This document shows positions 43,094-51,702 of a stretch of DNA of 64,000 nt, in pieces. The DNA is taken from positions 1,054,001-1,118,000 of the forward strand of contig NZ_AP023180.1 of assembly GCF_013426915.1 (NCBI RefSeq), read 5' to 3'. The notes under the pieces were generated by a model, which saw nothing but the letters and a program-made list of their open reading frames with translations, was not told where the DNA came from and did not search any database. The stretch comes from Paraburkholderia sp. PGU19 (GTDB lineage: Bacteria > Pseudomonadota > Gammaproteobacteria > Burkholderiales > Burkholderiaceae). Numbering within the stretch: the stretch's first letter is position 1; every line of letters starts with the position of its first letter. The position numbers were made by a program, and so were the translations under genes.

Positions 43094-44431
43094 TCAGGCC
43101 GCGCCCGATGCCGCGAGCGCGCCTTCGATCGCATCCGTCAGGCGGCTGACGATCTGTTCGATATCGCGCGGCGTGCAGATGAACGGCGGCGCGAGCAGCA
43201 CATGATCGCCGATCTTGCCGTCGACGGTGCCGCCCATCGGGTACACCATCAGGCCGCGCTGGAACGCTTCGCGCTTGATCGCGGCATGCAGCTTCAGTTT
43301 CGCATCGAACGGCGTTTTCGTCGCGCGGTCCTGCACCAGTTCCACGCCGACGAAGAGACCGCGTCCGCGCACGTCGCCGATGTAGGGATGCTGCGCATAG
43401 TGTTCGCGCAGCAGCGAACGCAGTTGCTCGCCACGCGCTTTCACGTTGTCGAGCAGATGCTCGTCGGCGATCACGCGCTGCACTTCGAGCGCGGCGGCGC
43501 AGGCCGTCGCGTGGCCAATATACGTGTGGCCGTGCTGGAAGAAGCCGGAGCCGCCCGTGATCGCCTGATAGATTTTGTCGCTGACGAGCGTTGCGCCGAT
43601 CGGCTGATAACCGGCACCGAGACCCTTTGCGATGGTCAGCAGATCGGGCGTGATGCCGTCCTCTTCGCACGCGAACAGGTGGCCCGTGCGGCCCATGCCC
43701 GACATGATTTCATCGAGAATCAGCAACACGCCATAACGGTCGCACACTGCGCGAATCTTGCGAAAATACTCGCGCACGGGCGGCACCGCGCCCGCTGTCG
43801 CGCCGACGACCGTCTCCGCGACGAACGCGGCGACCGTGTCGGAACCGAGTTCGAGAATCTTCTGCTCCAGTTCGTCGGCCAGACGCTGCGCGAACTGCTC
43901 TTCCGTCTCGTCCACGCGCTGCTCGCGATACGCGTAGCACGGGCTCACGTGATGCGCGTCGATCAGCAACGGCAGGAACGGCTCGCGCCGCCACGCATTA
44001 CCACCTATCGCGAGCGCGCCCAACGTATTGCCGTGATAGCTCTGACGACGCGCGATGATATGCCGCCGCTGCGGCTGCCCCACTTCGACGAAATACTGAC
44101 GCGCGAGCTTCAACGCCGCCTCGATCGCCTCCGATCCGCCCGACACGAAATACACATGCGCAAGACCTTGCGGCGCGCGTTCGACGAGATAGCTCGCGAG
44201 TTCCTCAGCGGGCTGCGTCGTGAAGAACGAGGTGTGCGCGTACGGCAGTTCCTGCGCCTGACGCTTGATCGCATCGATCACGCGCTGGTTGCTGTGGCCG
44301 AGACACGAGACGGCCGCGCCGCCCGATGCGTCGATATAACGCTTGCCCGTCGAATCGACGATCTCGATGCCCTCGCCTTTGACGGCGACGGGCAAGGTCT
44401 GCTTCGGCATGCGGTGGAATACGGTAGTCAT
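43094..44431 (-). CDS. Class III PLP-dependent aminotransferase
   Basis: A 445-residue fold-type I aminotransferase of class III (omega-amino acid / diaminobutyrate / beta-alanine type). Asp240 in LLILDEIMSGMGRTG contacts the pyridine nitrogen, and Lys269 in TIAKGLGAGYQP binds PLP. VYFVSGGSEAIEAALKLAR and YHGNTLGAL are family blocks. The start at 44431 follows GGAAAGCG; the longer open frame upstream is in a different frame from the C45 gene it overlaps. It lies 34 bp after the C45 hydrolase, which could release an amine or amino acid for it to deaminate. Confidence 0.9.
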   Translation of the reverse strand: MTTVFHRMPKQTLPVAVKGEGIEIVDSTGKRYIDASGGAAVSCLGHSNQRVIDAIKRQAQELPYAHTSFFTTQPAEELASYLVERAPQGLAHVYFVSGGSEAIEAALKLARQYFVEVGQPQRRHIIARRQSYHGNTLGALAIGGNAWRREPFLPLLIDAHHVSPCYAYREQRVDETEEQFAQRLADELEQKILELGSDTVAAFVAETVVGATAGAVPPVREYFRKIRAVCDRYGVLLILDEIMSGMGRTGHLFACEEDGITPDLLTIAKGLGAGYQPIGATLVSDKIYQAITGGSGFFQHGHTYIGHATACAAALEVQRVIADEHLLDNVKARGEQLRSLLREHYAQHPYIGDVRGRGLFVGVELVQDRATKTPFDAKLKLHAAIKREAFQRGLMVYPMGGTVDGKIGDHVLLAPPFICTPRDIEQIVSRLTDAIEGALAASGAA

Positions 44432-44465
44432 GCGCTTTCCTTGAGTGAGCGGAAGCCAGCGACGT

Positions 44466-45506
44466 TCAGGCCGCCGTGCGTGCAATGAAGGTTTCGAAAA
44501 CGACGGCGCGTTGCGCGTGAACGCGCAGCGCGACACCGTCGTCGCGGAGTTGGAAAAGCGCCGTTGCGAGCGTGTTTTCGTCGTCGGGATCGCGTGGGTC
44601 GTCGCGGTAGATGGGCAGACCCGCAGGCGCCTTGTCGTGCAGCATGTCAACGAGCGCGTCGCCGTCGATCTGCGCGCTGCGCTGTTCGAGCAGCACGCCG
44701 ACGCGCGCCTGACGATCGCATGACGAATCGGTAACGATTTGCGCCTCGGCTTCGCAACCAGCATGAATCATGTGATTGGCGTGGCCCGCAATCCGCTCGA
44801 CGCGTTCGATCGAACAGCGCATTGCCGTCGCCTCGACGCTGAATACGCGGCGATCGCCCGCTGCGCCGAGCGTGTGATGAAAGCCGCTCGCACGCGGCGC
44901 GGCGTGCAGAAGCTGCACGGCTTGATCGAGCGTCGATGCATCGAGCACCGCGCGCGACAGGATCATGCGCGGCACGCCCGTCACCGGCTGACGGATGCGC
45001 AGATTGTTGATCGCCTGCACGAGACCCGCGCGGTTCGCCGCGAATGTGTGGCCCGGCAGCGAGCCTGGGTAATAGAAGCTGATGAAGCCGGGCTTGCCCT
45101 TCGGCTGGATATCGACGAGCAAACCCTTGCCAAGCAGGAACGGATCGCCGTCTTCGTTGTGCGCGATCAGCGTGTCGCTGCTGCGCACGGCCGCGAAAGT
45201 CGTGCAGCCGTCGGGCGTGTTGTGGACCAGTTCACCACGGCAGTTCCACAGGAAAATGTCGTAAGCCCGCCAGCCGAGACCCGCCGCCATGCCGTCCAGC
45301 TCGGCCAGTTGATCCGGACAGTGCGCGCCCGCCGCGTCACGCAGATGTTGCACGAACGCGTGCCCGCGCCACGCCTGAACGTCGCGCCACGCGGCGCTCT
45401 GCTGCATGTACGCATCGAACGCCGGCCGCGCCAGTTCACCGAGCTGACGGCCGATTTCAAACGGCTCGCCCGCTATCCGATGCAATTCCCAACCCTGCTT
45501 CGACAC
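44466..45506 (-). CDS. C45-family acyltransferase / peptidase
   Basis: A 346-residue N-terminal-nucleophile hydrolase of family C45 (acyl-CoA:isopenicillin N acyltransferase type). The likely autoprocessing and catalytic residue is Cys101 in DGCTTFAAVRSSDTLIAHNEDGDP, which would split the protein into small and large chains. Bacterial members hydrolyse N-acyl amino acids or amides of unknown identity. A GTG at 45506 is the start, with GAGG upstream. The nearby palindrome at 45554-45572 lies about 50 bp before the start and matches one before the RpiR gene. Confidence 0.85.
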   Translation of the reverse strand: MSKQGWELHRIAGEPFEIGRQLGELARPAFDAYMQQSAAWRDVQAWRGHAFVQHLRDAAGAHCPDQLAELDGMAAGLGWRAYDIFLWNCRGELVHNTPDGCTTFAAVRSSDTLIAHNEDGDPFLLGKGLLVDIQPKGKPGFISFYYPGSLPGHTFAANRAGLVQAINNLRIRQPVTGVPRMILSRAVLDASTLDQAVQLLHAAPRASGFHHTLGAAGDRRVFSVEATAMRCSIERVERIAGHANHMIHAGCEAEAQIVTDSSCDRQARVGVLLEQRSAQIDGDALVDMLHDKAPAGLPIYRDDPRDPDDENTLATALFQLRDDGVALRVHAQRAVVFETFIARTAA

Positions 45507-45553
45507 ACGACACCTCGAACATCAATCAACACGCGATGCACATTTATAGTTCA

Positions 45554-45572
45554 TTACAACATATGTTGTCAA
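45554..45572 (-). promoter_or_regulatory. Putative RpiR operator upstream of the C45 gene
   Basis: Read on the minus strand the site is TTGACAACATATGTTGTAA, containing the perfect 14-bp palindrome ACAACATATGTTGT (45556-45569). It is centred about 57 bp upstream of the C45 start codon and closely matches the site before the RpiR gene. Confidence 0.72.
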
Positions 45573-45643
45573 TGACGATGCAATGCGCCCGTCTGTTGCC
45601 CCGTCTGTGTCCTTAACGTGGCGTTGAAGATCGCGGGCGCCCG

Positions 45644-46504
45644 TCAGGGCACGTAGGCGCCCTTCGCGTGCAGCGACTGCTCGGCGAGTTCGAGTTGCTG
45701 AACGGCGTCCGTACCTTCGAGCGCGAGCAGATGCGCGACCAGCGATTCCGCAATCGCGGTCGCCGCCACCAGCGACGGGAAGAACGACGGGCTTTCGTGC
45801 GAGAAGATCAGCACCTTGTCGGCGTTCAAAGCGATGGGCGACACGGCGCTGTCGGTGATCGCGATCAGCTTGCTGCCCTTTTCCAGCGCGGCTTCGGCGA
45901 CGCGCGCCGCCTCGACGGAATATGGCGCGAAGCTGACGACGACGGTCGCGCTGTCGCGTTCGATGCCGCGCAACTGCATTTCGAGCGTGCCCGCTTCGCC
46001 TGACAGCAGCGAGACGGACGAGCGAAACAGCCGGTATCCATAAACGAAACCGAATGCGACGGGAAAGCATGAACGAAACCCGGCAACATGCACGTGCGGC
46101 GCGCGCCGCAACAGCTTGGCCGCTTCGACGGTGACGCGCGTGTTGTGCGCGGCCGTGACTTCGAGATTGTGCTGTTGCGCGACGAGCAGATCGTGCGCGA
46201 GCGCGTCCTTCGCATGACCCTTGACGAGCGAGCGGGCCCGGCTCGTCAGCGGCTCGGGCCGCGTGCGCACCCGCGCGACGAACAGATCGCGCAATTCGTT
46301 CCAGCCCGGAAAGCCCAGTTGCTGCGACAACCGTACGAGCGACGCCGGTTGCACCTGCGCGCGCTCGGCGACCTTGCGCATCGACGAGACGGCGACCTCA
46401 TCGGGATGATCGAGCAGAAACGCCGCGCCCATCTGGAACTGCGGACTGAGTTCTGAGAAACGTCCACGGATCAGCGCGGCGAGCTGGTCGAAGGTGTCGG
46501 GCAT
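45644..46504 (-). CDS. RpiR-family transcriptional regulator
   Basis: A 286-residue regulator. The N-terminal helix-turn-helix (SPQFQMGAAFLLDHPDEVAVSSMRKVAERAQVQPASLVRLSQQLGFPGWNELRDLFV) is of the RpiR type. The C-terminal SIS domain (about residues 120-260) has VHVAGFRSCFPVAFGF and ATVVVSFAPYS, and normally binds phosphosugars or related ligands. Start 46504. It lies on the same strand upstream of the C45 / aminotransferase / CMD genes and probably controls both itself and them through the two palindromes. Confidence 0.88.
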   Translation of the reverse strand: MPDTFDQLAALIRGRFSELSPQFQMGAAFLLDHPDEVAVSSMRKVAERAQVQPASLVRLSQQLGFPGWNELRDLFVARVRTRPEPLTSRARSLVKGHAKDALAHDLLVAQQHNLEVTAAHNTRVTVEAAKLLRRAPHVHVAGFRSCFPVAFGFVYGYRLFRSSVSLLSGEAGTLEMQLRGIERDSATVVVSFAPYSVEAARVAEAALEKGSKLIAITDSAVSPIALNADKVLIFSHESPSFFPSLVAATAIAESLVAHLLALEGTDAVQQLELAEQSLHAKGAYVP

Positions 46505-46525
46505 ACGGTGTACCGGGGGATGAGG

Positions 46526-46544
46526 ATGACAACAAATGTTATCA
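46526..46544 (-). promoter_or_regulatory. Putative RpiR operator upstream of the RpiR gene
   Basis: ATGACAACAAATGTTATCA on the plus strand, an imperfect palindrome centred about 31 bp upstream of the RpiR start codon. It shares the TGACAAC-A-AATGTT-type half-sites with the site at 45554-45572, suggesting autoregulation. Confidence 0.65.
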
Positions 46545-46740
46545 CCCGGTATGGAGGCGGGCCACTGAGGGGTGGCTGCGATGAACCTGCCGAAGAACCA
46601 CGATGTTTTGTTCGCTTGCCAACACTTCAAAACGCGCAATCACCCTGCTTGACCTAACGTAATGCAGTAGCACTCGTAGACGATTTGAAAGCAGCCAGAT
46701 CGTCCCGCGTCGCAATTGCGCCCATAACAAGGAGTGAACC

Positions 46741-47274
46741 GTGGTTACTGGAACTATCGTCAAGGCACCCGTGGATATCCCGGCCCGCTTTGCACACGAA
46801 GACATCCTCATTGACGGAGCAATCGGTTTTACGTCAACACCCGCCGGTCCGATGTTTGAACCTTCCGACGACCAAACGGCAATCAAGATTCCCACGCTCG
46901 TGCGGGTCCGTAGCGCAGACGGCGTACCCATCGAAGGCCTGACCGCGCGAGATTTCTCAGCCGCTTTCTGGGGCGCTGGAGAACTGGAGAAAATCAAGAT
47001 CTTGACTTGTGACCCGATGCATACAAAGAAGGGGCCAACATCGGAGGCGGGAATCAGCGTTTTGGGGATGTACTCGCTCTATTTGAAAATGCCCGAACTA
47101 TGGTGGTGGCAAACGCCCGACAACAAACGAAACATCACCAACCTGGTTTTCATCCTGAACGTTTCGATTCTCGACACGAGAGGGTCGATCATCGTGAGCA
47201 AAACAGGTCAGGTATTTCTAACGACGCCGTGCCTGCATATGCCTCGCGTCTATCGCGAAGAAGACGATGCGTAG
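46741..47274 (+). CDS. Uncharacterised protein with good expression signals
   Basis: A 177-residue soluble protein that matches no family recognised here. It starts at a GTG (46741) with AAGGAG eight bases upstream. Visible features are a beta-rich pattern (IPTLVRVRSADGVPIEGLTARDFSAAFWGAGE), which reads like an Ig-like or carboxypeptidase-regulatory beta fold, a Trp cluster MPELWWWQTPDN, and a C-terminal beta stretch ending with HMPRVYREEDDA. There is no signal peptide or membrane segment. It stands alone, with gaps of about 200 and 350 bp to its neighbours. Base composition is a little lower in GC than nearby genes. Confidence 0.65.
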   Translation: MVTGTIVKAPVDIPARFAHEDILIDGAIGFTSTPAGPMFEPSDDQTAIKIPTLVRVRSADGVPIEGLTARDFSAAFWGAGELEKIKILTCDPMHTKKGPTSEAGISVLGMYSLYLKMPELWWWQTPDNKRNITNLVFILNVSILDTRGSIIVSKTGQVFLTTPCLHMPRVYREEDDA

Positions 47275-47623
47275 TTCGTGCGAACGCAATGGCCTTCCAA
47301 TCCCGCTCGACGTGCGCGCGTACGACTAGCACTCGAAATCTCACATTGCAAAATCACCGCCCGTGTCACAAAACCGCATGCTGCATGGCACCGTGCAAGC
47401 GATGCGCATGGGAAAACTCCGTTTCGTGTTGCGAAATGCGATTCGCATCCATTTGATTTTTAAACGTTTTTTATCCGTTCGGCGTGCCACATTCCTGCCT
47501 CGCGGCGATCTCATGATTCGGTACTCTCTTATACAAGAGGTGGATATTCGACGACCCGCCGACCGATCGGCGAGCCGGTGCGACCCGCCCAGTGCTTTTT
47601 TTCATACCGCTGGAGAAAATCAA
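47275..47623. other. Region between two uncharacterised genes, no supported feature
   Basis: About 350 bp with no convincing gene. It contains an AT-rich segment (47452-47480) that could be the promoter region of the small gene at 47624. No terminator-like hairpin was found after the gene ending at 47274. Confidence 0.5.
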
Positions 47624-47860
47624 ATGTTGCACGTTTATGTCGAACCCGTACCGAAGGGCCGTTGGGGGCCGATCGATGGATACACCGTCGAATTCAAGGA
47701 CGGCACCAAAGTGACCCCGGAGATCTACCGTTCAGAAATGCTCGCTGTCGGCGAGATCAAGTTGCGCGGCTATGTGCCCCTTCTCGCCAAGGTGCGCATC
47801 ACCGACAAGGCCGTCACCGAGCACTGGCAAGCGGCCGGGCAACCACTGCCGCAAGACTGA
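47624..47860 (+). CDS. Small uncharacterised Burkholderiales-type protein
   Basis: A 78-residue protein, MLHVYVEPVPKGRWGPIDGY at the start, with a compact beta-rich pattern (YTVEFKDGTKVTPEIYRSEMLAVGEIKLRGYVPLLAKVRITDK). The start at 47624 is preceded by TGGAG nine bases upstream. It has no signal peptide or cysteine. Open frame upstream extends to 47363 but is not protein-like. No function can be given; similar short proteins are common as hypothetical genes in this order. Confidence 0.65.
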   Translation: MLHVYVEPVPKGRWGPIDGYTVEFKDGTKVTPEIYRSEMLAVGEIKLRGYVPLLAKVRITDKAVTEHWQAAGQPLPQD

Positions 47861-48184
47861 CACCGCCCCACCGCGCGCCTTCGCTGCGCGTCACGCGTGC
47901 TTCGCGGCCGTCATCGGGCGAAGCACGCGCCCACCCTCATGGAACATCACGTTCCATCTCGCTGGCGTAACCGCGCTGCTTCACATGCTTCGCGGACCAG
48001 CGGGTATCGGTCCGCGCGACATCGATCTGATGCTCGGCGTTAGCGTCGTTGCCTGCCAAAGAATTGCTCGCGGCGTAACACCCGTCGCGTATCGCGCGAT
48101 CAGATACGTAACGCGCCACGCGGCCCAGGAAGTCTTGCTTCCGGGCCGTGTGGCTTCGTGTCGATTACGATCTGATCGTCAGTC
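47861..48184. other. Convergent intergenic region
   Basis: This 324-bp region lies between two convergent genes and has no supported coding sequence. It contains a short 5-bp hairpin near 47940 and the strong hairpin at 48117-48152. Confidence 0.5.
48117..48152. terminator. Hairpin between convergent genes
   Basis: An inverted repeat CGGCCCaGGAAG / CTTCCGGGCCG with one bulged A and a 5-nt loop, extended outward by four more pairs including one G-T. It lies between the small plus-strand gene and the stop of the acetoacetate-decarboxylase-like gene. It lacks a long T tract. Confidence 0.55.
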
Positions 48185-48997
48185 TCACGCAGCCTGCGTG
48201 CCGTCGCTCAGCGTCTTCAGGTCCGTCACCGTGTACGACATCGACAGGCGATAGCCCGCGCCGACGCGCACGGGCGCGAGGTCGGAAATCTCTTCACCCT
48301 CTGCGACGGGCAAGCTCAGTTGCCCCTCGCCTGCCCACACGTCGGCCATGCGCGGATCGTCCATGATCGACATCACGAGTTCGTGCACGGCGGGCGTCTC
48401 ATGCTGCCAGGCAGCCAGCCTCGGGAAGTGACGCAGATTCACGATCGGACGTCCGGCGAGACTGACCGTTGAAGGATCGTCCACCATGCCCGTCAGCTTG
48501 ATCTCCGCACGCGCAATGCGCTGGCCCGCCGTCGATGCCGTCGCCGCAAAGCGCGCGCCCGGCGCCACCTGCGCAGCAGCGAGGCTAGGTGCGGCGAACG
48601 TGCGCGTCTGGTGCACGGCGCCGAGGCGCTTCGGAAAGCCTTGAATCAAGCCGCGCATCATCGCCGAGTCGTTGTCCACGAAGATGTACGGGCAGTAGGC
48701 GACCGGCTGGCCTTCATACAACGCATCGACGAGCACGAAGAACTCGCGGTACTGATAGCGCGCCGGGTCCAGCAGTTCATCGTTTTGGCCCGTGAACTGC
48801 CAGTCGACGAACAACGCCGTTGCGTGACCCGGCGACGACGGATCGACGCTCAGACCCGCTGGCAAGGTCGCAGCCACAGCAGCCGGATCGGCCCAGAACT
48901 CGACGATCAGAAAGTCGCCCGAATAGTGCCACGGCGGCGGAGGCGCAATGCTCGACAGACCACGGGGCGAAAGCGGAACGGCGTATTGCTTCGACAT
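48185..48997 (-). CDS. Acetoacetate decarboxylase-family protein
   Basis: A 270-residue member of the acetoacetate decarboxylase superfamily. The Schiff-base lysine is probably K123 in GLIQGFPKRLGAVHQTR, in the place of the E-x-P-K motif. SGDFLIVEFWADPAAVAATLP and YREFFVLVDALYEGQPVAYCPYIFVDND are family blocks. Such enzymes include decarboxylases, aldolase-dehydratases and lactonase-like members. It follows a tautomerase gene by 44 bp, both divergent from a LysR regulator, so a short pathway on a keto-acid is likely. Confidence 0.82.
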   Translation of the reverse strand: MSKQYAVPLSPRGLSSIAPPPPWHYSGDFLIVEFWADPAAVAATLPAGLSVDPSSPGHATALFVDWQFTGQNDELLDPARYQYREFFVLVDALYEGQPVAYCPYIFVDNDSAMMRGLIQGFPKRLGAVHQTRTFAAPSLAAAQVAPGARFAATASTAGQRIARAEIKLTGMVDDPSTVSLAGRPIVNLRHFPRLAAWQHETPAVHELVMSIMDDPRMADVWAGEGQLSLPVAEGEEISDLAPVRVGAGYRLSMSYTVTDLKTLSDGTQAA

Positions 48998-49041
48998 GAT
49001 GTTCTCCAGAATCAGATTTGAGTAACGCGGAATGCGATGTT

Positions 49042-49464
49042 TCAGGCGGCAGTGCCGGCGGCTGTCGCGCCGTCCGCTGCCAAAGCTGCGCTTCGTCCGG
49101 CAAGTCCGTTTCCTGCCGACCAGTTCTCGCCCGCCACCTCGATGAGGTTGATGAACACATCGGCGGGTTTGACGCCCGGGTTCTTTTCGAGCCGCGCAAC
49201 GAGGTCCTGATAGAAGCGTTGCTTGTCATCGGCTGAACGGCCCGCTGTCAGCGTGATCTGGATCAGCAGCACGTCGGACGAACGCGCGAACGGGAAAGTC
49301 GTGTTGACGTGAAAGTTCGCATCGTCGTGTTCGCTGACGGTCATGAAGAACGCGTCGGGATGCACGCCAAGCGACGTGTGCAGCGTTTCGTGGATACCTT
49401 CGAGAACCGCGGTGCGGTACGCGGCGGGCTTGCCGCTGCGCATCGAGACATGGGTCATTGGCAT
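49042..49464 (-). CDS. Tautomerase-family protein
   Basis: A 140-residue tautomerase-superfamily protein. After Met removal the N-terminus is Pro (MPMTHVSMRSGKPAAYRTAVLEGIHETLHTSLGVHPDAFFMTVSEHD), the catalytic base. A second half begins near VLLIQITLTAGRSADDKQRFYQDLVARLEKNPGVKPADVFINLIEVAGENWSAGNG, as in malonate-semialdehyde decarboxylase-like and YodA-type tautomerases. The start at 49464 has GGAG nine bases upstream. It diverges from the LysR gene and precedes the decarboxylase-like gene. Confidence 0.85.
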   Translation of the reverse strand: MPMTHVSMRSGKPAAYRTAVLEGIHETLHTSLGVHPDAFFMTVSEHDDANFHVNTTFPFARSSDVLLIQITLTAGRSADDKQRFYQDLVARLEKNPGVKPADVFINLIEVAGENWSAGNGLAGRSAALAADGATAAGTAA

Positions 49465-49679
49465 GTGAAGCTCCTGAAGTGCGTTTGCTTGAGACAAATC
49501 TTAGGGTTGCACTTCGATAACAACAATTCATCGTCAAGTATTTCTGCGATGATTTTCACCAATGATTGGAGCCATGCCTTCCTGCTTCGCGCCGCGTTGT
49601 TGGCAAGGCATCGCGGTGCTACTGCGAAAAAACAGCCACCGGTCTAAGATTTAAAAACGCGATGACTGGAGCCGCTAAC

Positions 49680-50558
49680 ATGAGCACCGATTATCAATCG
49701 CCGACGCGGCGCCTCGACCTCGACGACGTTCAGGCATTCGTGCTGGTCGCCGACCTCAGCAGCTTCACGCGCGCCGCCGAAGTGCTCGACATCACGCAAT
49801 CGTCGATCAGCCTGAAGATGAAGCGGCTCGAAGAACGGCTCGGGCGCCGCCTTCTCGAACGCACGCCGCGGCGCGTGCAACTGCTGCCCGAGGGCGCGGC
49901 GTTCCTCGCGGCCGCCCGGGAGTTGCTGAGCGCGCACGACCGCGCGCTGAATCCGACGGTGCAGGCGCAGCGCAGCCTGCGTCTGGGCATCATCGACCAC
50001 ACGGCCGCGGACGGGTTGATACCGTTGATTGCGCGCATTTCCGCGCAAGACCCTACGTTGCGGGTCGAAGTGAAGATCGGCGCGTCGAGCGAAATGCTCG
50101 CCGGCTACGACTCGGGCGAACTCGATGCCGTCTTCGCACGACGCGACGCCACGCGAAGGGACGCTGAAAAACTGTTCGTCGAACACTGTGGATGGTTTGC
50201 CTCGCCGCAATGGACGCACAGTCCCGGCGAGCCATTGCGGATCGCGTCGCTGTCCGCCCCTTGCGGCGTGCGCGCGAACGCGCTGAAAGCGCTGGATGAA
50301 GCCGGCATCAAATGGACTGAGGTGTTTGTCGGCGGTGGCATCGGCACGGTGGGCGCCGCCGTGATGGCGGGTCTCGCGGTCGCGCCCATGACGCGGCGCG
50401 GATGCCCGCCGCGAGCCGTCGATGTCGGCAGCCGGCTCGGCTTGCCGCCGCTCGCGCCGATCGAAATAGCCGTCTATACGCGCGTGCGGGATGCCAGCAT
50501 GAGAGAAACGATCCGCAGCCTGGGCGCCGCGTTGCGCACGACGAACGCGTCTGCGTGA
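49680..50558 (+). CDS. LysR-family transcriptional regulator
   Basis: A 292-residue LysR-type regulator. The winged helix-turn-helix is LDDVQAFVLVADLSSFTRAAEVLDITQSSISLKMKRLEERLGRRLLERTPRRVQLLPEG. The effector domain follows from about residue 95 (LRLGIIDHTAADGLIPLIARI). The start at 49680 follows GGAG; the open frame from 49566 is not LysR-like. It diverges from the tautomerase / decarboxylase-like pair, with about 215 bp between, and probably controls them. Confidence 0.9.
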   Translation: MSTDYQSPTRRLDLDDVQAFVLVADLSSFTRAAEVLDITQSSISLKMKRLEERLGRRLLERTPRRVQLLPEGAAFLAAARELLSAHDRALNPTVQAQRSLRLGIIDHTAADGLIPLIARISAQDPTLRVEVKIGASSEMLAGYDSGELDAVFARRDATRRDAEKLFVEHCGWFASPQWTHSPGEPLRIASLSAPCGVRANALKALDEAGIKWTEVFVGGGIGTVGAAVMAGLAVAPMTRRGCPPRAVDVGSRLGLPPLAPIEIAVYTRVRDASMRETIRSLGAALRTTNASA

Positions 50559-50591
50559 CACGGCCGTTTGGTGATCGGCTAAGTGATCCGC

Positions 50592-50996
50592 CTACTTCGA
50601 TGCACTGCGCCCGTCCTTCTCCACGCCGTCAGCCTGAGGAGCATGCGCGGCGCAGGCTTCGAGCGCGACGACGGCTTTCCTCGCCACCGCCATCGTTTCG
50701 TCACACACGGCGCGCCGCACTGACTTCGGGCAACCGCCGTTTGCGGCGATCTGATCGAGAGCGCCCCTGACCTTCCTGAGCGCGGCCTCCGGAGAACCCG
50801 TGTCCGCGATCAGCTTCGCGATGTTGAACACGCTGCCCGACGGCAGGATCACGAAGTCGGGACAGGTGGACTCGGCGTGGGCTGGCGTCGCAAGCAGCAG
50901 CGCAAATGTCGGGGGAATAAGCCTGGGAACAAGCGCGGAAACACGCCCAAGGGAGCGGGAGTTGATCGGCATGACGGGCGACCTCTGAATGGACAT
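50592..50996 (-). CDS. Exported small protein of unknown function
   Basis: A 134-residue protein with a probable signal peptide (about residues 20-42, ALVPRLIPPTFALLLATPAHAE) and a mature domain with four cysteines: C45 (STCPDFVILPSG), C89 (NGGCPKSVRRAVC) and others, suggesting disulfide bonds in the periplasm. No family was recognised. The start could also be MPINS (residue 9). It is convergent with the LysR gene and lies alone. The signal sequence and cysteine pairs support a real gene. Confidence 0.6.
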   Translation of the reverse strand: MSIQRSPVMPINSRSLGRVSALVPRLIPPTFALLLATPAHAESTCPDFVILPSGSVFNIAKLIADTGSPEAALRKVRGALDQIAANGGCPKSVRRAVCDETMAVARKAVVALEACAAHAPQADGVEKDGRSASK

Positions 50997-51172
50997 CGAC
51001 GCTGGCGTCGGTTGAATCAGCGAGTCCGGGTCACCCTTTTCTGATCGTTGACTGGCAGCGCCGCGCAGATCGCATTTGCATCAAACGTTATAGCTGCGCA
51101 TCCTTAACGATTGCTTACGCCAACTGCACTTTTGGCTTTCTGTTTCGTCTGGCGTATTGGTCGACGCGTCCG

Positions 51173-51544
51173 TCAAAAGTGCGGGTGACATTCGAACGTG
51201 AGGTCGGCCTCGTGAGCTTCGTGCGCGCGCACGCCCCGGGACGACTCGGACACGACGCTCGGCACTTCGCCGCGTTGCGCGCAAAAGCTGCTTGCGCTCT
51301 GCATGACTGCCTTGTGAGACCTCGCCCACGCCGCGCTGCCGCCCGCCGCCGATGCGTGCAGCGTGTATCGCCCCGCATCGCCCGTCTCGATGACGGGACT
51401 GGCACTGGTACAGGCCTGCATGAGCAAGGGCACCAGCGCGAAAATCGCCGCGCGCACGGTCTGTCTGCGCGCAAAACCCGCGACGCGTTGCCTGATCAGA
51501 TTAGTCAGACCTGACAGGACCTGATTGACTTCAAATGTATTCAC
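51173..51544 (-). CDS. Probable lipoprotein or exported small protein
   Basis: A 123-residue product using a GTG at 51544 with AGAGG upstream. A hydrophobic segment (AAIFALVPLLMQACTSAS) ends in a lipobox-like MQAC, although the signal is preceded by about 25 basic residues, longer than usual. The mature domain GRYTLHASAAGGSAAWARSHKAVMQSASSFCAQRGEVPSVVSESSRGV ... ADLTFECHPHF has two cysteines and resembles small envelope proteins of unknown function. A start nearer the signal is possible. The call is moderately uncertain. Confidence 0.55.
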   Translation of the reverse strand: MNTFEVNQVLSGLTNLIRQRVAGFARRQTVRAAIFALVPLLMQACTSASPVIETGDAGRYTLHASAAGGSAAWARSHKAVMQSASSFCAQRGEVPSVVSESSRGVRAHEAHEADLTFECHPHF

Positions 51545-51702
51545 AACAACCTCTAAGCTGAACGCTCGCACCTGCACGATGCCGTGCGCGACCATCGCGA
51601 AGTATGAATTGGCCCCGTCTCGCGATCAGCTATCGAAGTTGCAACACAGTGTTCGCCCGGCGCAACCCCCGCCATTCAGGCTGACGTTTGCTCGAAACGT
51701 GC

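Noticed and set aside
43202..44488. A 428-codon plus-strand open frame over the aminotransferase
   Set aside because: Antisense artefact; the minus-strand frame has the PLP lysine and all class III motifs.
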